Shown one piece after another: positions 11,513 to 21,120 of a stretch of 64,000 nt of DNA; the stretch's first letter is position 1, and every line of letters begins with the position of its first letter. This DNA is from Hyparrhenia diplandra. Taxonomy: Eukaryota > Streptophyta > Magnoliopsida > Poales > Poaceae. The notes under the pieces were generated by a model that ran no database searches, was not told the origin of the DNA, and saw only the letters and a list, made by a program, of their open reading frames with translations. The DNA lies in assembly GCA_015847255.1 (NCBI GenBank), contig JADLZK010010477.1:124001-188000 (forward strand), read 5' to 3'. The position numbers and the translations under genes were made by a program.

Positions 11513-11871
11513 TATTTATCTTCAAACGGACTTTTCACATAAATGTGTAACTGATTTTCAACATGTCCTATTCAATCCAGCCAAATTGTTTGTTTCTAAA
11601 TCTTATTAATGACCAATATCTACTCTGGATCTTGGAACTGTGTAGTTTGCAATGCAATACAGATGGTACCTATATACTAGCTATATCATATTTATTAATA
11701 CGAGAACTTCTAGCATTTGTTATTACCATCATCATCATGACCACCACCACCACCATCGATCATGTGTGCGTGTTTATGTGTGTGTTTGTGTTTGTGTGTG
11801 TGTCTATATCTAAAATAACTAAGAAGGTACTTATATGATTTATTTTTTTTTTTTCTATGTTATAACAATAG

Positions 11872-14085
11872 ATATCGCCAAAAGATTTGAAGTACGGGTC
11901 CCTCCTTGATCAATGGACAGATGATGAGCAAATAATCTGTTTGGTGGACAAGTGTGGTGGACTTCCCAAAGTCATATGTTCTGCAGCCCAAACGTTGGTA
12001 GCCTTGGCTGTCGATGAAGAGATTCCTTGGGACGACAGCCATAACCTTGTGGATACCTTGTTCAATGGCCCAGGCCCTGCACATATCAGAGAAAGTCTAA
12101 AAGATGTGTCTAACTGGTGGCTTTCCTACTTCCGTTCCTGCTCGGATGTGCTAATCAAGCCATGTATCTTCTACCTGTCAATCTTCCCTGTGCAGTGTAG
12201 CATACGGCAGAGGCGTCTGCTGAGGCGATGTGTCGCAGAGGGATACACCATAGGCACCAAGGAAACAACAGCAGAGATGGATGTGGGGAACTCCTTTTTT
12301 GAGCTCGCCATTCAAAGCTTGATCCAGTTGGCCGGCCCGGATCCAACAGCTTGGGGCAAGTGCCGGGTCAATGGGTTCCTCCGTGAGTACATCATTTCGC
12401 AGTCAAAGGAAGAGAACCTAGTGTTTGCACTAGAGGGCCACTGCGTCAAGGACTTGCAACGCACTGGACGGCACCTTGCCATATACAAGAGCTGGGATGG
12501 GGACAGGAATGTGTATGACAGCATTGACTTCTCTCGGCTACGTTCTCTGACAGTGTTTGGTGACTGGCAGCCGTTCTACATCTCCAAGAAGATGAAGGTG
12601 CTCCGAGTGTTGGATCTGGAGGACGTGTTCTCGGGCTTAACCAATGATGATGTGGAGAGGATGGTGATTCTTCTTCCCTGCCTCAAGTTCCTCTCTCTCA
12701 GAGGGTGCACAGAGATCAGTCGTCTGCCAGATTCCATGGGAGATCTGAAGCAGCTCCAAACTCTGGATATCAGGGGCACATCTGTAACCAAGCTACCAAA
12801 GGGCATCATCAAGCTAGAAAAGCTACAGTACATTCGTGCTGGAACCAGCTGCATGCATGATCCACCATCACCACCACCATTACCAGCAATAACACAGAGG
12901 TCACCATATAATGGTGATGATGGTAACAGCATGCCATCGTCTCAACCCCGACCACCACCACCACCACCTCCAGAGAGCCCATTACTATTTTCACCTGATG
13001 GCAACTTCGTGGCTCGAAGATTACCATCATCAGCAGCAGCATCAGCAAACAGCACATCATCATTATCATCATTAACAGGACAAATAATGAGCGGTTCTGT
13101 GCAGGTCTCAAGATGTTTGTCAAAGTTAAACAACAGAATAATGAAGAGGTCATCTTGTAATAGTACTCATGGCGTCCAGGTGCCCAGTGGGATTCGGAAG
13201 CTTTCCAACTTGGACACGCTGGGTGTTATTGACATCAGTGCTGCAGGCGACGGCGTTATGAAAGAGCTCAAGAAACTTACCCAACTGTACAAGCTCGGAG
13301 TATCAGGCATCAACCGGAACAACTGCCACAAGTTCTTTTCAGCCATCTCAAGTCTCCACCACCTGTCATCCTTGTCGGTGGAAATGCAGCTCCACGAGGC
13401 AGAGAATGAGGATGATAGCTTCTTGGGCTCCTTTCTGGATATAAATACTCCTGATGAAGAGCTACAGAATTCCTCACAACAAAACAATGAGTCACAGCGC
13501 CAGCTGCAGATATTTGGTTTTGAGAGATTACAGAGCCTCAAGTTGTATGGGCTTCTCCAAAAGTTGCCAGCATGGACCAAGGAGTTTCGGAAACTCCAAG
13601 AGTTGACTTTGCAAATCAGGATGCTGACGCAAGAGGGGATGGAAGTTATCCTATTGAATCTAAATGAGCTAATCAACTTACGTCTTTTTCTGTCAAGGTT
13701 CCAAGATAACAAGCTCCAAGTCACTGACTCTGAGTCGGACTTGGTGGGGTTGCAGTGGCAGTTGCTCGAGATTTCTTGCAACTCCAGGTTACGTGCTACA
13801 ATAGTATTTGGAGCGAAACTATCTCTTAGTGTGCTGAGGATTCGTTGCTGGGGAGTATCAAGACTGGAGGTCTGTGGCTTAGAGAATGTAAGAAATCTGC
13901 AGCAAGTCTGGCTTAGTAGGCCCTGTGATGCCGTCCACAGGGAACACTTCAAGAAAGTGGTTGCCAAATACTCCATGGATACGAAGAAAGATGCAGAACA
14001 ACAAGAAGAAACAAAAACCAAACCTGTTCTGAGGCTGGAGGAAGAATGTTCTCTTTCAACTCCATGGCTAATGACCAGCTCCTGA
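11872..14085 (+). CDS. NLR-1 exon 4: ARC2/winged-helix and LRR domain
   Basis: This is the terminal coding exon (737 codons, stop TGA 14083-14085), starting ISPKDLKYGS in phase 0. CGGLPKVI stands at the GLPL position with K for the last L. LIKPCIFYLSIFP is the winged-helix signature. The MHD position reads VNG in CRVNGFLREYI, so the nucleotide-sensing His-Asp pair is lost. From FSRLRSLTVFGDW onward the sequence is leucine-rich repeats, including VLRVLDLEDV, LKFLSLRGC and LQTLDIRGT, followed after an insertion by SGIRKLSNLDTLGVIDI and further repeats to about 13950. The C-terminal tail is charged (KKDAEQQEETKTK). A Pro/Ser-rich insertion occupies 12847-13170. With exons 1 and 2 this gives a protein of about 1332 residues, long for an NLR because of the duplicated NB module. 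The exon is uninterrupted, so the gene may be functional despite degenerate motifs. Confidence 0.88.
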   Translation: MSPKDLKYGSLLDQWTDDEQIICLVDKCGGLPKVICSAAQTLVALAVDEEIPWDDSHNLVDTLFNGPGPAHIRESLKDVSNWWLSYFRSCSDVLIKPCIFYLSIFPVQCSIRQRRLLRRCVAEGYTIGTKETTAEMDVGNSFFELAIQSLIQLAGPDPTAWGKCRVNGFLREYIISQSKEENLVFALEGHCVKDLQRTGRHLAIYKSWDGDRNVYDSIDFSRLRSLTVFGDWQPFYISKKMKVLRVLDLEDVFSGLTNDDVERMVILLPCLKFLSLRGCTEISRLPDSMGDLKQLQTLDIRGTSVTKLPKGIIKLEKLQYIRAGTSCMHDPPSPPPLPAITQRSPYNGDDGNSMPSSQPRPPPPPPPESPLLFSPDGNFVARRLPSSAAASANSTSSLSSLTGQIMSGSVQVSRCLSKLNNRIMKRSSCNSTHGVQVPSGIRKLSNLDTLGVIDISAAGDGVMKELKKLTQLYKLGVSGINRNNCHKFFSAISSLHHLSSLSVEMQLHEAENEDDSFLGSFLDINTPDEELQNSSQQNNESQRQLQIFGFERLQSLKLYGLLQKLPAWTKEFRKLQELTLQIRMLTQEGMEVILLNLNELINLRLFLSRFQDNKLQVTDSESDLVGLQWQLLEISCNSRLRATIVFGAKLSLSVLRIRCWGVSRLEVCGLENVRNLQQVWLSRPCDAVHREHFKKVVAKYSMDTKKDAEQQEETKTKPVLRLEEECSLSTPWLMTSS
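12847..13170 (+). other. Proline/serine-rich insertion inside the NLR-1 LRR domain
   Basis: About 108 residues separate LEKLQYIRAGT from GVQVPSGIRKL, which are normally close together in grass NLRs. The insertion has PPSPPPLP and PPPPPPPESP tracts, a Ser/Ala stretch with many TCA and GCA codons, and a basic Cys-containing end (SRCLSKLNNRIMKRSSC). At DNA level it is rich in CCA, ATC and AGC triplets, so triplet-repeat expansion is the likely origin. Variable-length inserts at this point occur in other grass NLRs as I recall; function unknown. Confidence 0.7.
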
Positions 14086-14188
14086 TGAGGCTACTCATAC
14101 CCAGCTTTCAGTCTTATCGATACAATCAAGTAGTAGGACATGGCATGTTGCTGTTGCATCGCGTTATTATGTTGTAAACCCCCGGAGC

Positions 14189-15412
14189 CACTAGTAACGA
14201 AATGATTTTGCGTGATACTGCAAAATCTTTTCCGTGGCGGGCACTATTTTTGCCCGTCACGCAAAATGCCCCGCCACATGCGATTTTATTTTGCGTGGCG
14301 GGCGTGTTTTTGTCGCCCGCGAAATCGATTTTACGTGGCGGGCACCTTAACACGCCCGCCACGGAAAATACGCTATTTTCCGTGGCGGGCGTGTTAAGGT
14401 GCCCGCCACGCAAAATCGATTTCGCGTGGCGAGCAAATTAAAAGGCCCGTCCACGAAAAGGTTGAAGCCCATCTAGCCCAAAACAAGACCCGGTCGTCTT
14501 AACACGTATAAATAACTGGAGCTAGGGTTTGGGAGCAAGGCTCATTCACCGCACCAACTCCCGGTCGCACCTCATTCACCGCACCAACTCCCGGTCCCCT
14601 CCCGACTCCCCTCCCACCTTCTCCGGCCGGCTCCCCCCCCTTTGCCCTCCCGGCTCTAGCTCCCCTCTAGCTCCGGATCTAGGCGATGCTCCCCCTCCGG
14701 CGGCCGGGCGCCCCTTCAACTCCGGCGGCCGGGCGCCCTCCTCCTCCCTCAATGCGGCCGGGGCGAGGAATGGCCAGGATCCGCCGCGGCGCCCCACTCC
14801 GGCGGCCATGCGCGATGGGGCGGCCAGATCCGGGCGGCAACGCGCCCCCTCCTTCCCGGCGCCACGCGGCGGTGCGCGCCCTCCTCCACTCCGGCGGCCA
14901 CCAACGAGGGGCGGCTGGATCTACTGGCGACGCGCTCCCCCCCTCCTCCACTCCGGCGGCCAAGCGACGGACGGCTGATGGTGGCGCATCCCTCCTCCAC
15001 TCGGGCCGCGTCCTACCCGGTCGATCGAGGTCGGCAGCGCAAAGACGCCGATGGGGAGCTCGTGGAGGCCGGATCCGTCGATGGGAAGCTCGGACGGCGG
15101 TGCCGGGCGGTGGGATCCAGCGTCCCCCTTCGTCCTCGGCGACCGCGGCGCGCCGGATCCGGATCCGCGGTGCAGCTGGATGGGCTCGGCGGGCCTCACC
15201 AGGATTTTTTTTTTTTTTTTTTTTTTTGAAAACATTAACCGTGACGGGCGCTTGTAAGACGCCCGCCACGGTGCGGCTATTTTGCAAGACGGGCCAAGCA
15301 GCCCGTCACGGTTAATCAGCGATTAACCGTGACCTTTGAAGGGTGACGGGCAGGATTGCCCGCCACGCATAATAAAATGTGCCCGTCACCCAAAAGTATT
15401 TCGGTACTAGTG
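14189..15412. mobile_element. Non-autonomous CACTA-like element with GC-rich core (copy 1)
   Basis: The left end is CACTAGTAACGAAAT and the right end ATTTCGGTACTAGTG, a good terminal inverted repeat. Subterminal arrays of CGTGGCGGGC and GCCCGCCACG in both orientations occupy 14235-14455 and 15240-15400. Between them lie a TATAAATA box (14507-14514), CTAGGGTTTGGGAG, a core of about 650 bp with very high GC, and a T tract (about 15205-15228). No transposase is encoded. The three bases outside are AGC and CCA; if the outer C/G pair is excluded, GCC flanks both sides. The copy at 34643-35884 has the same organisation, which defines the family. Confidence 0.75.
14507..14514 (+). promoter_or_regulatory. 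TATA box of the GC-core element (copy 1)
   Basis: TATAAATA lies between the left subterminal array and the GC-rich core, followed 20 bases later by CTAGGGTTTGGG, a phrase common in plant leaders. Copy 2 has TATATAA at the same relative place (34970). The shared position suggests an internal promoter that transcribes the core. Confidence 0.45.
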
Positions 15413-17404
15413 CCATGAGCAGGAACCATATGCCATTTCAACACTGAAATAGTACGGTACTACATATGCAATGGATTGTGTACCTATGTCTAGAAAAATC
15501 AGGTCTGTAGGATCACGATCAATTTACATATGCATACTAGAAAAAATAAAAATAATAAAGCTAAAATGAATAGCCTCTTCAGGCTCTTTTGGCTCAATAA
15601 GACCCGTAAAACATCTCTACCCTTTGGATTGCAGAACTACCTTCTAAGCCCTTAATGCCATAATCTTCTAGTAAAATCGTAAAGCTTATGCCCTTATTGG
15701 GACATATAAGGTGTAAATATGTTATAGCATTCAAGAATCTCCAATAGAAACATTGGTTATCACATATCTGTATGAAAACAAAAGGATAGAAACATTAATT
15801 ATCACATATATTTATGAAAACAAAAGGGATACCATATACATTATACAATATTTAAGTATGCGAAGACCGCAAACACAAGATTTTGTGGTTTGGATTTGTG
15901 ATAAGTGATTATCACAGGGCTCGTGTCTTAGGTTGAGTTTGTGGACTAACCGTGGCATGAGTTGTGTTGTGCAACATGTCTTTTGGCTCTTGGTGTGCAG
16001 GTGTGGAGCCCGGAGGCGGTGGTCGACGGCGAGGTGAAGGTCAAGTAGGGACGTGCCGTGCCGACGAACCGGGAGCGGTGAAGGACAGCGTGAGGATTGG
16101 ACTCAGGTACCAGGAGGCCGGGTGACTGGCCACGGTGGCTAACACAGGGACATCGATAAGTGCAGAGTGACTATGTTAACGAGTCAAGACATCGGACGTG
16201 CAAGTCGGCAGGAAGCTCTGAAAGACTTGGCGATCGGGTGGTTGATAATGGTGGTGACACGCGTCAAGGAGCGGGGATGTGTTTGGAAGCAGTACGCTAC
16301 ACGCGAGCAGGTTTGGTAGTTTGGGCTTCAAAACCATCAGCGAACGGTTTCTAGGTTTGGGTCTCAAAACCCGAGCCAAGGGTTTTCAAGGAGGAACAGT
16401 GCGACATGTGGTAAAATCATAGAGGTTGCATCGGGTCAAAACAAATCTATTTAGGAAGCGAGGCCGTCCGATCGATAGAAATCGAGTTGGACCATAATGC
16501 TATCAGGCTGGGTGGTTCACCCAAGAATAGTTAAGGGAACAACTGGAGTTGTGTAATCGGCCTATAAATAAGATGGGGTTGCCTCCACTCAGCCTCACTG
16601 CTTGCATTTTCATTCTTCCACCTCTCTAAGGTTTGCCTCTTCTTCTCAAGAGGTCCACTAATGAACTAGTGTCCCAGTGTAATTTAACCTACATTTTTGG
16701 TTGGGAATGATTTGGTTTGATGTTCTTATCTCTCGATATTTCCCCATCTCTTGATTTTGGTGATTTCTTTGAATCCAAGCTTTTATTTGAGGGCTTTTGG
16801 GTTGGATCAAAATGTGCAAGGATGACATGTGAGAATCAACCGCACCAACTGGTTTGGACAGATTTTAGTCGGGCATGAGAATCCATCCTTTTCAGCATTT
16901 TCAAGAAAACCCTATCGTTCAAGATGGATTTTGGGATAGCTTGAGATTCGCTTGAAATTGGGTGTTGATTTCTTGAAGATATCTTCTCAACACTATCAGG
17001 AACCTCCCTATAAGGTCTCAAGTTGATCCGAGTTGATTTGGTCGATATTTGGTTTTGAAATTGATTTTTCCCGTGAACTACTCGTTCATACCAGACATGT
17101 ACGGTAGGTCAAAATTTCGAGGTTTGAGCTGAAATTTTTGGAGACCTTCCCTTTGGTTTCTACAAGTTGTGGTCAAAATTTTGTAAACTTTAGACACCAT
17201 TTGGTTTTGGTTTCTATTTTTCTTCTGAGGTCTCTTTGTCACATCAGACATGTCCGGTGTGAGCGACTATAGTGCTGATTTTTCTGCAATTTGCTCGTTT
17301 GAGCTCTGATTGTCCGGTAGGCACATCAGACATGTCTGGTGTGACCGACTATAGTGCCCGCATGAGCATCATCCATGCAGCACTCTAGTTGTTGCACAAG
17401 ATAA
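15413..17404 (+). other. Inter-NLR region; probable LTR-retrotransposon remnant in its right part
   Basis: 15413-15900 is AT-rich with a near-duplicate phrase AGAAACATTAATTATCACAT around 15746 and 15788, and no gene. From about 15950 to 17400 composition changes. A promoter-like CCTATAAATAAGATGG occurs at 16560, followed by CTCACTGCTTGCATTTTC and CCTCTCTAAGG. Two copies of a phrase built on ACATCAGACATGTC and GTGTGACGACTATAGTGC-like sequence lie near 17250 and 17325. This resembles the U3/R organisation of a plant LTR, but no partner LTR, primer site or coding is present in the window, so a solo LTR or fragment is an inference. Its right edge abuts the truncated start of NLR-2. Confidence 0.35.
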
Positions 17405-18976
17405 TTCAAGAAACTAGTTGAAAAGAGTACCATTTGGCCAATTGATACAAGCAAGAATGCAAATGTGAAGACTTGCAGAGCTCATAGCATCTTCCATGAG
17501 TTCTTGCTGTACATGTCCATGCCTGCTAAGTTCATTACATCCTTCGACAACAAAGATAGAAGAGACTACTGCCACATCATTATTCAGAAGACACCAAACA
17601 ACAATTCTGGGGATGATCAAGAGAAATCCCGTGCCCATTCTCTGACGATCTGTGGAAGAGCAGGTGAAGCTGTTGGGTATTTTGACAAATGTCAGCTGTT
17701 GAGAGTCTTGGATTTGGAAGAATGTAGGGATTTGGAGGACAAACATCTTGATGGCGTACACAAGCTGTGGTATCTGAAATACTTAAGTGTCGGGGACAAA
17801 ATAAGCAGACTGCCGAAGCATATTGAGAAATTGCATTGCTTGGAGACCCTCGACATTAGGAAGACAAAGAAAGTAATCATATTGCCCGTGGAAGTCATCA
17901 AGCTGCTCCACCTAGCTCATCTCCTGGGAATGTTCAAGTTAGATAAAAGGGACTGGAAGAACTGTAATCCAGAAAAGTACTTGCCGAAAAATAGCAACTT
18001 GCAAACTCTAGCAGGATTTGTCACAGATAATAACCCTGGTTTTCCAAAGTTAATGCTTAATATGAAGATGTTGAGAAAGGTTAAGATATGCTGCAACTCG
18101 ACAACTGATGAGGGCCTTGATGACCTTTTGGCAGCAATTAAAAATTTCGTGGAGGCTGACCTGGACACAGGTGTTCGTGTTCGTTCTTTGTCATTAAATA
18201 TTGAGAAATTTTCAGTAAAGATCCTGGGTTCTCTAGCAACTGGTAATCTCAGGTCTCTGAAACTACACGGAGAGCTGAACGGACTGGTCCACTTTACCAC
18301 GGCCTTGTTTAATGTCAGCGAGTTGTGCCTTTCCTCGACTAATGATCTGACAGAAAAAGATCTATCAGACCTGCGCAAGCACAGTGATCTGGAGTCCCTC
18401 AGATTGGATGGAGTCAGTCTTGAAGGCTTCGTCATCACAAGTGCAGATTTTCCAGGACTGCTATGCCTGTGCCTTGTGCAATGTCCAAGCCTCCCCAAGA
18501 TTGAAGAAGGAGCTTTGCAGAATCTCCTCTCACTTCGGCTTCTCAATCATGGTTTAGATGGGCTATCAGGCATTGAAATCAAAAGGCACAAACTTATCCA
18601 GGAAATTGCACTGGACTCTGAGGTTAAGCAGGAAACAAAAACTGATTGGGAAGATGCAGCTAAGAACCATCCAAAAAGACCAAGAGTTTTGTATCTGAAA
18701 AGGGTTGATGTGAATGACACCGGTTCTATGGTGAAATATGTTGCCACCGAGAGAACTGTGACCGGCTCCTCCACCATGCTAGGGAAACGGTGGATCCCAA
18801 GGTTTGAATCAAATTCAGTTGACCAACCCAGTAGTTCTTCTGATTCGAAGCACGTAAAACGAGAAGACGATCATTCATTGAAGGAAGAAGTAGTTCAAGA
18901 CCCCTCTGCAGCGTCCACCGTGTTCTGCAGTGCCATGGACATTGACATGCCATCTTCTTCGAGGATGGTGTCCTGA
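17405..18976 (+). pseudogene. NLR-2: 5'-truncated NLR, end of ARC2 plus LRR domain
   Basis: The open frame starts after TAA at 17402-17404 and continues for 523 codons to TGA 18974-18976. It begins FKKLVEKSTIWPIDTSKNA, the segment preceding the MHD site in NLRs; that site reads RAHSIFHEFL in place of the usual VHD-type motif. LRRs follow from CQLLRVLDLEEC through LPKHIEKLHCLETLDIRKT to about residue 390. The C-terminal tail contains AAKNHPKRPRVLYLKRV and GSMVKYVA, then an acidic, Ser-rich end. No coiled coil or NB domain lies upstream: the preceding 2 kb is unrelated and probably transposon-derived. The frame itself is undamaged, so the truncation may be recent. The same 3' half recurs, degraded, at 49845-50697. 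It could in principle be an LRR exon of a gene with distant upstream exons, but no acceptor clearly supports this. Confidence 0.75.
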
Positions 18977-20367
18977 TCATGGCTAGCGACAACATTCTGG
19001 TCAGTTCATCTATAACGCAGCACTTTAGTTTTAGTACTTTATCTGCTGGGCTAAACTCCCAAGAGATATAACCGTTAGAAGTTTTGTCTCTTAGTTTCTC
19101 TTTTTTCCTGATTGTTATTCTTGTAAGTTTGTTTTACTTTTTTTTTTTTTTTTTTTAATAAAATTCCTCTAGGGCCTTTGGCCCCTCCAGTTTCTTCAAA
19201 AAAAAATTCTTTTTGTTTGTTTTTTCTAAAACAATATGCATATATACTATGTTACTATTATGTAATATATATTCAGTCCTGATATGTTTTCTCCATCACT
19301 AGCTATAGTTTTCTCCCTGCATGGTACCTGTATATGTCTTCAATATGCACTTAGTTGAAACCTTAGCTTAATTATTGACTCTTATATGATGTTATAAATC
19401 TGAATTTAAAAATTTAGATCTTGATTTTATTGTTTGCTACTTTTTCTTTCCTCTCAACGATATTTAATATTATACCTACAGTATCATATTTTATAAAAGG
19501 TATAATACATTTGTAAGATAGTACGAAACTATACTATCAATATAGAAACGCCATAATATTTCACTTAAAATATGCATGTGTATGTTTACCTTAAGTTAGT
19601 TTTTTATATGATATAAATATAAGTGTGTAACTTGGAAACAAATATAGGTTTAATTTTATTTTCTATTTAGAAGTTTTAATATATGAACAGATTTCAATAA
19701 TTTATATGTACATTTAATGTGGTATTTTAGTTTCTTTGATTCAGGAAGTAGTTATTTTGATTTGAATTTAAGGGGTTAGATTACCTATCATCACAGTGAC
19801 ATGGTAGGTAACTTAAGTACAAATTTGTGGTTTCAATTAGATTATACTGCCTAATGGTATAGGTGGCCAGTTTAGATACAGATTTAGGGGTTGTTTTATG
19901 TTTGATTTTCATTATGGCGGTGATGTATAACTTTTATTTAGAAAACAAAATAAATGCAAAGGTGATTACATTCTACGTAATTGATGGCAAAGTCTTTCCG
20001 ATTTTGTGAGAATTTCTCAAATTTGAGTTTACCCTAAAGCACCTTCCTCAAGAGTAAACCGCTCAATATCAAATGTTCTCAGTTTGGAGAAATATATATG
20101 TGACAGTGCTGCAGCTTCTTCTCTAATATTCCCAAACCAAATATGGTTAAAGCATCTAATTTGAAACTGGGGCTGATGGCTAAAAACTCTAGAAAGAAAT
20201 AAAGGCGTCTAAGTAGCCCTTGATCCCCCTTGTTAGTGTTCTGGGCGCTCTATTTTGCTCGGGGTAACTTTGTAAGGTCCTATGTCGTTGTAAGGTCCAG
20301 TGTTGTTGTCTTGTTAGGATCCGCTTAGCGGAAGATGGTCTAAGAACCTTGTGTAATGTTGGGCTAT
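18977..20367 (+). other. NLR-2 downstream sequence (probable 3' UTR and start of a 3' intron)
   Basis: AT-rich. The first 40 bases (CAACATTCTGGTCAGTT) resemble the sequence after the paralogue's stop codon at 50697 (CATTATTCTGGTTAGTT), so the 3' UTR is duplicated too. A T tract followed by AATAAA lies at 19141-19162. The rest to 20367 has no gene and ends at the TAT target of the 9 kb CACTA element. Confidence 0.5.
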
Positions 20368-20868
20368 CACTACAGGAATCCGGCTTCTTTGCCGAGTGCG
20401 GAGCGCACTCGGCAAATGCTTCTGTGCACTTTCGGCAAAGGCTTCGCCGAGAGTGCCAAACTTCGGCGGCGACTCGGCAAAAGAATGACTCGGCAAACCA
20501 TTCTTTGCCGAGTGCCAAATGTCGCGGCACTTGGCAAAGACGCCGCCGAGTGCCATGTCGTGCTCGGCGAAACCAACGTCGAACGTTACATATGGCGCCT
20601 CTTTGCCGAGTGCCAAACGTTGGGCACTCGCAAAGATTTGAATTTTAAAAAACTTTGCCGAAGTGTTATGTCAGTACTCGGCAAAGCGTTTGTTTTACAA
20701 AAAAACTAAGCTTTGCCGAGTGCAATCCTGCCGCACTCGGCAAAGTTATGGTCACTTTGCCGAGTGCCGTGCTTGCACCGCAAACCGCCAAATTTGCAGG
20801 GTGCCCGACTTTGCCGAGGCCGGCACTCGCAAAGCTGGGAGTTTTATTTTTTTTGCTGTTTACGTTGA

Positions 20869-21120
20869 TTGTTGCTGCAAATACACATATACATATACCA
20901 TAAGCATTCATATATACACATAAACCACATATATCATCAATTCACATATATAATCCACATATCTCACAAAATCACATATATAATCCACATATATCACAAA
21001 TTCACACATATAGTCCAACATGCAAACGAAATCCAACATGTCCAACAACCAAACGTAATCTAACATGTCCAACATCGAAACGAGATCCATCACAGTGCAA
21101 CATGTCCAACATCCAAAAGA
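20869..21120. repeat. Short tandem repeats of CACATATATAATC / ATCCAACATG type
   Basis: Inside the CACTA element, next to the left subterminal array, units of about 28-30 bp built on CACATATATAATCCACATAT repeat at 20930-21010. They grade into units built on CCAACATGTCCAACA up to 21120. This is the 3' non-coding side of the TnpA-like gene. Confidence 0.7.

Larger units (their letters stand above)
7722..11871 (+). other. NLR-1 intron 3
   Basis: This long AT-rich intron (with 6133-7262 if the extra exon is skipped) ends at acceptor TATAACAATAG, 11871. It contains two local duplications (8021-8240 and 8791-9160) and a Stowaway MITE (11255-11512). A moderately GC-richer stretch at 9700-10400 has short open frames without a recognisable domain and may be a decayed transposon fragment. 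CA- and CT-rich simple sequence lies near 11730-11810. No further NLR coding was recognised here, although this is where the missing half of NB module 3 would be expected. Confidence 0.6.

Noticed and set aside
14529..15315. Several long open frames on both strands (up to about 209 codons)
   Set aside because: They overlap in all frames of a very GC-rich core where stop codons are rare; composition is Arg/Pro/Ala-rich with no conserved domain.
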